DNA of 22,852 bases from Alphaproteobacteria bacterium (GTDB taxonomy: Bacteria; Pseudomonadota; Gammaproteobacteria; JAGOUN01), in contig JAGKWX010000029.1 of assembly GCA_021151585.1 (NCBI GenBank), positions 1-22,852 of the forward strand, given 5' to 3'. Numbering within the stretch: the stretch's first letter is position 1; each line of letters begins with the position of its first letter. Both the position numbers and the translations under genes were made by a program. This document shows positions 7,396-14,051 of this stretch, piece by piece. The notes below the pieces were generated by a model. The model searched no databases, was not told the origin of the DNA, and was given only the letters and a program-made list of their open reading frames with translations.

Positions 7396-10300
7396 ATGTT
7401 AAGCGAAGTTATTGGTTTTTTAAAAGAAATTCAGTGTAATCCTGCGCAGGTTGCTCGTAAATCGACAAGGCAAATCAGAAGAAAATTTATTGATTCTTTC
7501 TTTTCAGCTAAGCCAAGTTTTGTGCCCGACATATATTTTTTACGAGAATTTGCTGATATTTTTAATGCAATAGAGCTTGAAAAAGACAAAGAATTTAGAT
7601 GTTTAATGAATGCTATTCCAGATATTAATCAAATGACAGAGGAAGAGTATCCAAATATGGCCATGTTTTTATGGAGGCATTGCAGATCTAATAGAACTGA
7701 TTCAAATAAAAAATTCTTGGTGGTGGTGACCACCTTCGGTGCGGCAATAGAGTTGCTGAAGAAATATCCAGGGTCTCTATGGCATGCCCTAATGGTGCTA
7801 CACTCATTACAAGAGTCATTTGAATTTTCTAATTTTTCTGTGCGAATACACGAATTAAAGAAAAAAGTTTTGAATAGAATATTGAAAATACATGCTGTAT
7901 TGGGGCATGAAACAATAAATTTTAACCAAGCTTTAGCGTTGATTGATAATGAAATTCATGTGCCTTCTTGTGCAAGTATCAAATTGACAGTGCAACACAA
8001 GAAAGTCGCTTTAGTCATATTATCTTTATATTTTGTTTCACAAGAGTCTGTACAACATGCTGTATTTAGTAATCGTCAGCATCAAATAAAATGTTTTAAG
8101 TTTCTTGTAGAGATAATGTCGCATGTGCAGAATATAGAGGAAGCAGCGGTTGATTTGCCATCAGAGTCGGCAATAAACATTTTTCTAGCAGCGGGTATTA
8201 ATGCTGCGGTGCAACAATTAACCGTGGATGATATTACTGTATTGCAGCCTAAAAATTTAGGCGTGCATTGGTGGAAATTTATTAGATGTTTGAAAAATTC
8301 CATGGATATAGATAATTCACTTAGATTGATGACGGAAATTTTAGCATCTTTAGTGAATGACAATGATAGATCTATGATTCTATTGATATGGTTTAATATT
8401 ATAAAGCTAAACTTAAAAGCTACTGCTGACAGTGATTTTGATCACATGATACAAGAAGTTTATGCGAACCTTTATCATCTTTTGCTTAACAATAATAAAT
8501 TACCGCAAGATGCGCCTGAGCCGATATGCAAAAATTATTCTGGAGAATTGAGGGACACTTCTAGGGAAAATAATTCGCGTCACGTAGGGCTCGGGAGACA
8601 ACCTACGGGGCATATTAATGCTGTTGTGCCACTGTCTCCTATTGCTGAAGAAAAAGATGGTCAGCAAGAAAATACCCCGGTAAAGTTAATAGAAGAAGAG
8701 GATGATCAAGCAAAAATCTCGGAAGAGTTGATGGAAGAAAGGCCGGTATCACCGCTTCAATTATCATATAGTGATGATGGAGATGAAAACGATAATTTAT
8801 CTGTTGTTTCTATGTTTTCTAGAAGATCACTAGATCTTAATCTTGATTTTGCACCAGCAGCATCTATATTTGCAAACCATATTCTTTCCTATATAAAAAA
8901 CAACGACGTATTAGCAGTGATTTCTGCAACTTTGGCATGGTATGAGCGTGCTCAAAACGCAGGCCTTGCTGTCCATGCTGCTTCTGCGATAACTACTCTT
9001 GTTAGATTACAAGATATACCCAACGTTTTGTTTGATATAGTTGAGCCCCATGTGATGCGGATTTTTTATGCTGTAATCTTTGCTAAGCGAGTAAATGTTA
9101 AGGTCAAGCATGATTCAGTGTTACCTTTTTATCGAGATGCTTGCGCGATTTTTTGTATGCTAAGAAAATCCTCTTATTTTCCGCACAAGGATATGGATAT
9201 AAGATATTTTGTATATAGAGACACAACAAAAAACATACAGCCCCTTGAGAGAAATTACTACCCATGGGTTGTTTATTATGACGAACAGAGGCTGAGTGAT
9301 GCTAAGGAAAACATAGAAAACCAGCTTAATATTGAGCAACAATGTGCCGATATCTTAATTACTATTTTAGCAAAAGAGCCAGGAACTTTATCTATTGAAG
9401 AGGCTGGATTAGTAGTGCTTGCGTTTTCGGCCTATGTCGATGAAAACTACCATAGTCCTTTTTATAATGCTATAAAATTTTTGTCAGTTACTTATGGCAT
9501 TTCTGGAATCGATTTGGCAAATCATCCTATTGTTTTACTAAGTTCACAAGCGGCTATTGCAAATGCAGCAGCAATATGCAGAGAATTATATAAACGCCTA
9601 GGATTATTTGGTATGAGCCCTGAAGGATTGGATGAGCAACAAAAAATTCTGTATAACACAATACAAGCGATCAGAAAAAAAATAAAACCATACGGTCCTC
9701 AAGATCAAGAGCGTGATGCAGACACCGAGTCAGTACTAAGCGGTTATTCGAACGCGAGTTATCACTCAATGCGTTCTATCGCTAGCAACTCATCACGGAA
9801 TTCATTACGTATGAGTAATGTGGGTTTGGGCAGCGCTACTATGTCGATTATTCTAAATGATGCGTTCTATACGAGTTGGAGTGCAGAAATTAAATCGGGC
9901 GAACCATTACAATTACATCAAGTAAGATGGATTTTGCAACATTATTCAGGTGTTTACAAACAAAACCCCGAGAATAAGGAGCTGCGGTGTGATTCTGTTA
10001 TCTTATTGCGAAAAGCCTTTGACTGGTTAGGCAAGTTGGAATCACAGCCTAAGAAGGAAAAAAAATCTCTGTTGTGGACTGATCCAACAGTCGAGCATAG
10101 ATTTCATAAAAATTGGGAGGTAATTAACCTGATTGCGCCAAAATCAGAGGATGCGGAAGCGTTTATTCAGTATTGTCTATATCAAAAAAATGCAGTTGAT
10201 CAGTATAATATATGTCTAAAATCGTATGAATTTGATTTTATGATCAAGTATTTACCGTTTTTATGCGCATATAAAAAACAAATTGCAGGTGATGTAGAGT

Positions 10301-10632
10301 GCTTAGAGCATCTATGTGCCGCTGGGGCAGAAGCAGGAGATAATCGTGAACAGCGCTACCATGAGGCAGTGCTGCATTGTGAGTTACTGTCTGACTCTAT
10401 TAATTACATTATCGGGGAATGTACTCGTAGGCTGCATGACTTGTCGAAAAAATATAGAGCTAAAACATTAATAGAAGATGACTTGAAGATTTATAAAAGA
10501 ATCTTGGAAGATGACCAGGATATTCCAGAGTTATATGATCTTAAAAGAGTTCTCCAAAACATGTATAGATGGGTAGTAGAGCGTAGCACGAAATCGTCTA
10601 GTGCTTCTTCAGCATTTTCTTTCCGTCGATAA
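7396..10632 (+). CDS. Unknown 1078-aa, mostly helical protein, possible effector
   Basis: No recognised family. It appears to be a multi-domain soluble protein without a signal peptide. Residues 1-380 are helical, 418-467 form an acidic linker (EEKDGQQEN, then EEEDD and SDDGDEND), 480-770 are helical with Ala-rich stretches resembling alpha-solenoid packing, 776-808 form a Ser/Asn-rich linker, and 815-1060 are again helical. Residues 666-696 share a motif with the 5710 product at 117-153. The C-terminus is very Ser-rich (KSSSASSAFSFRR) with Phe at -3, which would suit a Dot/Icm-type C-terminal signal; this is inference. It is the last gene of the + strand block, followed by a hairpin and then convergent ubiB. 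It could be structural rather than enzymatic; I see no active-site motif. Confidence 0.85.
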   Translation: MLSEVIGFLKEIQCNPAQVARKSTRQIRRKFIDSFFSAKPSFVPDIYFLREFADIFNAIELEKDKEFRCLMNAIPDINQMTEEEYPNMAMFLWRHCRSNRTDSNKKFLVVVTTFGAAIELLKKYPGSLWHALMVLHSLQESFEFSNFSVRIHELKKKVLNRILKIHAVLGHETINFNQALALIDNEIHVPSCASIKLTVQHKKVALVILSLYFVSQESVQHAVFSNRQHQIKCFKFLVEIMSHVQNIEEAAVDLPSESAINIFLAAGINAAVQQLTVDDITVLQPKNLGVHWWKFIRCLKNSMDIDNSLRLMTEILASLVNDNDRSMILLIWFNIIKLNLKATADSDFDHMIQEVYANLYHLLLNNNKLPQDAPEPICKNYSGELRDTSRENNSRHVGLGRQPTGHINAVVPLSPIAEEKDGQQENTPVKLIEEEDDQAKISEELMEERPVSPLQLSYSDDGDENDNLSVVSMFSRRSLDLNLDFAPAASIFANHILSYIKNNDVLAVISATLAWYERAQNAGLAVHAASAITTLVRLQDIPNVLFDIVEPHVMRIFYAVIFAKRVNVKVKHDSVLPFYRDACAIFCMLRKSSYFPHKDMDIRYFVYRDTTKNIQPLERNYYPWVVYYDEQRLSDAKENIENQLNIEQQCADILITILAKEPGTLSIEEAGLVVLAFSAYVDENYHSPFYNAIKFLSVTYGISGIDLANHPIVLLSSQAAIANAAAICRELYKRLGLFGMSPEGLDEQQKILYNTIQAIRKKIKPYGPQDQERDADTESVLSGYSNASYHSMRSIASNSSRNSLRMSNVGLGSATMSIILNDAFYTSWSAEIKSGEPLQLHQVRWILQHYSGVYKQNPENKELRCDSVILLRKAFDWLGKLESQPKKEKKSLLWTDPTVEHRFHKNWEVINLIAPKSEDAEAFIQYCLYQKNAVDQYNICLKSYEFDFMIKYLPFLCAYKKQIAGDVECLEHLCAAGAEAGDNREQRYHEAVLHCELLSDSINYIIGECTRRLHDLSKKYRAKTLIEDDLKIYKRILEDDQDIPELYDLKRVLQNMYRWVVERSTKSSSASSAFSFRR

Positions 10633-10637
10633 TAGCG

Positions 10638-10670
10638 GGTAAGGGCAGGCTATGACACCTGCCCTTTACC
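10638..10670. terminator. Hairpin between convergent genes, possible bidirectional terminator
   Basis: Arms GGTAAGGGCAGG and CCTGCCCTTTACC pair over 12 base pairs with one bulged base around the loop CTATGACA, 5 bases after the 7396 gene's stop. No clear T-run follows on either strand. It sits between converging genes, where it could serve both. A second, AT-rich palindrome (GAAATTAA, A, TTAATTTC) at 10716-10732 overlaps the ubiB stop. Confidence 0.55.
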
Positions 10671-10730
10671 AATGTAGGGTGAAGTATGTCATCTACAGTC
10701 ATATTCTTGGGTAAAGAAATTAAATTAATT

Positions 10731-12080
10731 TCAGGCTTCAATATGATTGATATGCGCTAATACGTATTTGGCTAATTTTTTTAGCTTGGTTATGGGGCAT
10801 AGTTGTTGCTGCAACCATTTTTTTAAAATAGGATGAATGGTTTCCCAAATATTGAAATTAATATCTAGATGTCGACATAGGCTCTCAATATTTAGTAATG
10901 TTTTTTGCAATAATAATAATTGTGGCTGTAACTGAATTTGATATTGCTTTGCCGCTTGCAACAAACCTAATAATAATTGCGCAAGAGAAATATCTTTTAA
11001 GGATTTATTTAAAATCGGCCCGCAAATTTTTTCCATAGTATGTGCAAAAGCGATTTCTGGAATGTGCGATGGAATCCATCCTGATTCACGGTGCAGTCGC
11101 GCAACTTTGCGATAATCTTTGTCGATCATTGCTGCCATATTTTCTGCGATATAGCGTCTATCTTTCAAGGGAAGAAAGCCAATAATGCCAAAGTCAACTA
11201 GCTCAATGACAGGCTGTTTGGGCTGAGAGATATTGACAAAAATATTCCCCGGATGAAGATCGGCATGAAAATAATTATCTTGAAAAATTTGGCTAAAAAA
11301 TGATGTAACGCAAAGCCTTGCTAAGTCATGCAGATTAACACCTGATGCTTGTAGTTTTGCAACATTCATAATAGAAATGCCGTAAATGCGTTCTATCACC
11401 AACATGTTTTCAGTCGAATAATCCCAGTAGATACTCGGGATATAAACATCAGTCTTTTGGCTAGCCACAACATTTTCTTTCATTTGTTCTGCATGAGCAG
11501 CCTCGTTAATTAAATTGATTTCCTTATTTAAAGTCAACTCAATTTCTGCGATCAATAATCTGCCCCAGGGTTTGAAGAATTTAGCGCCCCAGTGTAATAC
11601 CGCAAGATTTCGTGCTAGAGCCTGTTGAATTTTTGGCCGTAAAATTTTGATAACAACTTGCTTGCCATTTTTCAATATTGCGGAATGTACTTGGGCTATG
11701 GAGGCAGAGGCTAGAGGTTGATCATCAATGTGATTAAAAATTTCACTAACTTTGTTCTGTGTTTCCTGCCGAATGATCTGTTGTGCTATTTTTGACGAAA
11801 AAGGTGGTACTTTATCTTGTAGTTTGGTCAGATGGTCAATGATATCGGGCGGTAATAAATCTTGACGGGTTGATAATATCTGTCCGAATTTGATAAATAT
11901 TGGACCTGCTTTTTGCAGCGCGCATGTCAGGCGTTTACCCCGCGGAATAAAACGATGGTAAACAACATACATCGGATTTAGCCACAAAAACAATCGGTAG
12001 CGCTCGCTTAACACAAATTCTCCCAAGTTATAATATAAGAATAAGCAAGCTAGTCGTAATACATGTAGAGATTTTATCAT
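10731..12080 (-). CDS. ubiB: UbiB, ABC1/ADCK-family kinase-like ubiquinone biosynthesis protein, lacking the C-terminal membrane anchor
   Basis: UbiB is an atypical kinase-like ATPase needed for ubiquinone synthesis, thought to help extract or present lipid intermediates. All diagnostic motifs are visible: KFGQ at 64-67 within KAGPIFIKFGQILSTR, the Ala-rich nucleotide loop ASASIAQVH at 124-132, Lys145 in VVIKILRP, the ExD-like EINLINEA around 187-194, catalytic HADLHPGN at 272-279 and DFG at 296-298. The protein has 449 residues. Family members such as E. coli UbiB have about 540 and end in one or two transmembrane helices; here the sequence stops after the kinase domain with a basic, amphipathic tail. 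Only the N-terminal segment (about 7-40) is somewhat hydrophobic. It is last in the ubiE-ubiJ-ubiB operon, 29 bases after ubiJ. Confidence 0.95.
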   Translation of the reverse strand: MIKSLHVLRLACLFLYYNLGEFVLSERYRLFLWLNPMYVVYHRFIPRGKRLTCALQKAGPIFIKFGQILSTRQDLLPPDIIDHLTKLQDKVPPFSSKIAQQIIRQETQNKVSEIFNHIDDQPLASASIAQVHSAILKNGKQVVIKILRPKIQQALARNLAVLHWGAKFFKPWGRLLIAEIELTLNKEINLINEAAHAEQMKENVVASQKTDVYIPSIYWDYSTENMLVIERIYGISIMNVAKLQASGVNLHDLARLCVTSFFSQIFQDNYFHADLHPGNIFVNISQPKQPVIELVDFGIIGFLPLKDRRYIAENMAAMIDKDYRKVARLHRESGWIPSHIPEIAFAHTMEKICGPILNKSLKDISLAQLLLGLLQAAKQYQIQLQPQLLLLQKTLLNIESLCRHLDINFNIWETIHPILKKWLQQQLCPITKLKKLAKYVLAHINHIEA

Positions 12081-12109
12081 ATCTATTGCTCTTTACTTTT
12101 ATGTCCAGG

Positions 12110-12760
12110 CTATTCGTTATTATACGGCTTGGTATTTTTTGTGGCTGCCAAGGCATCATGCTTGTCGTCGTGGCAAGTCAGTAGAGTTATTCTTGCTTCT
12201 AATCGATCAATCTGCAGTCGCAGGCTATCGACTTCTTGTCTAAATCCAGCAACTTCATAAGGCGAAGGTAAAATTTGTGTTTCTTCTTGGCAATATTCTG
12301 TAACATCTTGTGAAAACTTGGTTGTATTTTTTTTAAAAAACGCAGCCGGTTTCTTAAGAAGTTTTACCATGTTGTGGGCAGTAACATCTCCAATCATAGT
12401 AGATAAATATTCTTCCCAATCAATATGATGCTGTTCTAACAGTGTCTTAAACAATTGCGCGGTATCGACATCGCCTTTAATATAAAACTGGGTATTCACA
12501 GGAGCGGAGCCTGTGCTGATTTTTAAACGCATCAGTTGAAATAGGCTAGCGTAAATCTCTGTGTCGACTTTTTCTGGCATGTCACTTGATATTTCTGTGC
12601 CGGTCTCATTAAAAGCAAAGTACAAGGATATTTTTGGGCGCTGAATGTGTAAACCCATGACTCGACCAATCAGCGGTTTTAATAATAGTGGGCTATTTGT
12701 ATCTAGCGATAAATAACGATTAAATGTTTTTTCTAACGCTTTAATAGGCAAGATTTTCAT
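12110..12760 (-). CDS. ubiJ: UbiJ, SCP2-domain ubiquinone biosynthesis accessory factor
   Basis: UbiJ (YigP) is a lipid-binding scaffold of the aerobic ubiquinone-synthesis complex; with UbiK it is thought to hold the polyprenyl intermediates. This 216-residue protein fits the family in length, in position between ubiE and ubiB, and in layout. An SCP2-like beta/alpha domain spans about 15-110, with FYIKGDVDTAQLFKTLL at 92-108 the clearest match. A variable stretch follows, then a short C-terminal coiled coil at about 170-192 (EVAGFRQEVDSLRLQIDRLE), as expected for pairing with UbiK. The start lies 5 bases after the ubiE stop, so translation is probably coupled. Sequence conservation in this family is low, so the call leans on context as well as motifs. 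Confidence 0.88.
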   Translation of the reverse strand: MKILPIKALEKTFNRYLSLDTNSPLLLKPLIGRVMGLHIQRPKISLYFAFNETGTEISSDMPEKVDTEIYASLFQLMRLKISTGSAPVNTQFYIKGDVDTAQLFKTLLEQHHIDWEEYLSTMIGDVTAHNMVKLLKKPAAFFKKNTTKFSQDVTEYCQEETQILPSPYEVAGFRQEVDSLRLQIDRLEARITLLTCHDDKHDALAATKNTKPYNNE

Positions 12761-12765
12761 AAATA

Positions 12766-13530
12766 TTAAATTTTATATCCATAATGAAGGGCAACAATAC
12801 CGCCAGATAAATTATGATAGCCGCATTTTTCGAAGCCTGCGTTTTGAAGCATGGCTAATAAGCTCTCTTGATCTGGATGCATCCGAATGGATTCTACTAA
12901 ATATTGGTAGCTTTCTTTATCTTTTGCAATCCATTGGCCAAGTTTTGGAATGACATTAAAAGAATATGTATCATAAATTTTATTTAACAGCGATGAGCTT
13001 GGTTTTGAGAATTCTAAAATAATCACTTTTTTACCTGGTTTTAAAACCCGATACATTTCAGCTAGCGCATTTGCTTTTTCTGTAATATTTCTTAAGCCAA
13101 AGCTAATGGTCACGCCGTCAAAAGTATTGGTGGCAAAAGGTAATTTTTCTGCATCCGCTTGAACATAATCAATGTTTTGTAAGTAATTCTGATTTGTTAG
13201 ACGTGCCCGTCCGGCTTCCAGCATGCTGCTATTAATATCTGATAAAGTGACATGGCCAGTCTTGCCAACTTTATCCAATAATAATTGTGTGATATCGCCT
13301 GTGCCGCCAGCAAGATCAAGGGCGCAATCACCTGGTTTTAACTGTGTGAGCGAAATTGCAAACCGCTTCCAAAAGCGATGCATACCCAGTGACATGAGAT
13401 CATTCATTAAATCATACTGTGATGCGACAGAGTGAAATACTTCAGCAACACGTGTCACTTTTTCAGCGGTTGGGATTTGTTGAAAACCGAAATCGGTAAC
13501 ATTGTTATCTTTCATTGCTAGCATCATCAT
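12766..13530 (-). CDS. ubiE: UbiE, demethylmenaquinone/2-polyprenyl-methoxybenzoquinol C-methyltransferase
   Basis: UbiE is the SAM-dependent C-methyltransferase of ubiquinone (and menaquinone) synthesis. The class I methyltransferase fold is clear: SAM motif I LDLAGGTGD at 71-79, the family signature YDLMNDLMSLGMHRFWK at 39-55, the acidic Asp98 in VTLSDIN, SFGLRNIT at 143-150 and RVLKPGKK at 161-168. Length (254) matches the family. The N-terminus MMMLAMKD offers several starts: ATG at 13530, 13527, 13524 and 13515. Homologues begin close to MKDNN, so 13515 may be the true start; no clear ribosome binding site helps decide. It heads the ubiE-ubiJ-ubiB operon. Upstream, a terminator at 13559-13605 separates it from the CsrB-like RNA, leaving only about 30 bases for a promoter of its own, so some transcripts may come from read-through. 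Confidence 0.97.
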   Translation of the reverse strand: MMMLAMKDNNVTDFGFQQIPTAEKVTRVAEVFHSVASQYDLMNDLMSLGMHRFWKRFAISLTQLKPGDCALDLAGGTGDITQLLLDKVGKTGHVTLSDINSSMLEAGRARLTNQNYLQNIDYVQADAEKLPFATNTFDGVTISFGLRNITEKANALAEMYRVLKPGKKVIILEFSKPSSSLLNKIYDTYSFNVIPKLGQWIAKDKESYQYLVESIRMHPDQESLLAMLQNAGFEKCGYHNLSGGIVALHYGYKI

Positions 13531-13558
13531 TGGGGAGAAAGTAGCATCAAGCTTAACG

Positions 13559-13605
13559 TAAAAAAGACAAAAATAATAGGGAGGTGGAGTAGCGCCACCT
13601 CCCTA
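13559..13605 (-). terminator. Intrinsic terminator of the CsrB-like RNA
   Basis: A perfect 11-bp stem, TAGGGAGGTGG with CCACCTCCCTA (13577-13587 and 13595-13605), closes a 7-base loop. Read on the - strand it is followed by a T-rich tail, TTATTTTTGTCTTTTTT. There is no T-run on the + side, so the direction is clear. It does not end topA, which stops ~450 bases earlier, but the RNA described at 13562-13865. Confidence 0.85.
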
Positions 13606-13865
13606 AATATTCAGCATCCTTGTTGCGGTTGGGTATCTTCACCCTGTCCATTGTAGCCCCGGACACAGATTAAAAGGAAGCAGTGTATCCCTACCTCGCT
13701 CGCCGTGGAGCGATCTCCTCGCAATCTCATCCTAAGATATCTAGCACTCTTGCGCTACGAGGATTGTTCCTGGTCATCCGTGACCTGGCGTCATCCTAAC
13801 GCTGTTCATCTTGAACGTGCGATCAGTATGGCAGAAGGATGGGATTCGGCAATCATCTAAGTTAC
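13562..13865 (-). ncRNA. CsrB/RsmZ-like small RNA that sequesters CsrA
   Basis: No protein frame fits here, but the - strand RNA has the hallmark of CsrB-family sponges: many GGA motifs in small hairpin loops. Examples in + strand positions (sequence as in the RNA): GTTCAAGATGAAC at 13804-13816, the same stem as a CsrB hairpin with AAGAT in the loop; GCGTTAGGATGACGC at 13788-13802; GGTCACGGATGACC at 13772-13785; ATCTTAGGATGAGAT at 13724-13738; GCGAGGAGATCGC at 13710-13722. An unpaired AAGGATG lies near 13615-13621. Eight GGA sites precede the strong terminator. Known function of the family: titrate the translational repressor CsrA/RsmA, normally under GacA/LetA-type control. The 5' end is inferred from a TATAAA at 13871-13876; I found no convincing GacA/LetA box. 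Size is about 300 nt, nearer to CsrB than to Legionella RsmY/RsmZ. Confidence 0.8.
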
Positions 13866-13870
13866 GTAAT

Positions 13871-13876
13871 TTTATA
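13871..13876 (-). promoter_or_regulatory. Possible -10 element for the CsrB-like RNA
   Basis: TATAAA on the - strand, inside TTTTATAAAAT, lies about 6-10 bases before the inferred RNA start. No good -35 is visible at 16-18 bases, so an activator or an alternative sigma factor may be needed. Confidence 0.35.
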
Positions 13877-13940
13877 AAATATTTGTGTTTATTTTTTTAT
13901 TTTTCTTTATTAATCAATAGGTTGTGATTTTTTTTATAAC

Positions 13941-13958
13941 GCATTTTAGTGCATTTTA
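13941..13958. repeat. Two GCATTTTA boxes 10 bases apart, upstream of the CsrB-like RNA
   Basis: GCATTTTA occurs at 13941-13948 and 13951-13958, one helical turn apart, about 65-90 bases upstream of the proposed -10. This spacing suits a regulator binding on one face, but the site matches no regulator I can name. Confidence 0.3.
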
Positions 13959-14021
13959 AGAACAGGATTACGGTATTTTGGGAGATGTCGCACAGGTGGT
14001 GATGTGATTAGCTTTTTATGG

Positions 14022-14042
14022 AGGGCGAGCGACGCTCGCCCT
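14022..14042 (-). terminator. GC-rich palindrome just after topA, possible terminator or processing hairpin
   Basis: AGGGCGAGCG, A, CGCTCGCCCT is a perfect 10-bp inverted repeat beginning 10 bases after the topA stop in the direction of transcription. No T-run follows on the - strand, so it may be a Rho-assisted or 3'-end-protecting hairpin rather than an intrinsic terminator. Confidence 0.45.
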
Positions 14043-14051
14043 ATCAATACA

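Noticed and set aside
13223..13435. 70-codon + strand frame inside ubiE
   Set aside because: It is antisense to a well-supported enzyme gene and has no features of its own.
13605..13870. 6S RNA, RNase P RNA or tmRNA as identity of the structured gap
   Set aside because: The conserved cores of those RNAs are not recognisable, whereas repeated GGA-loop hairpins are.
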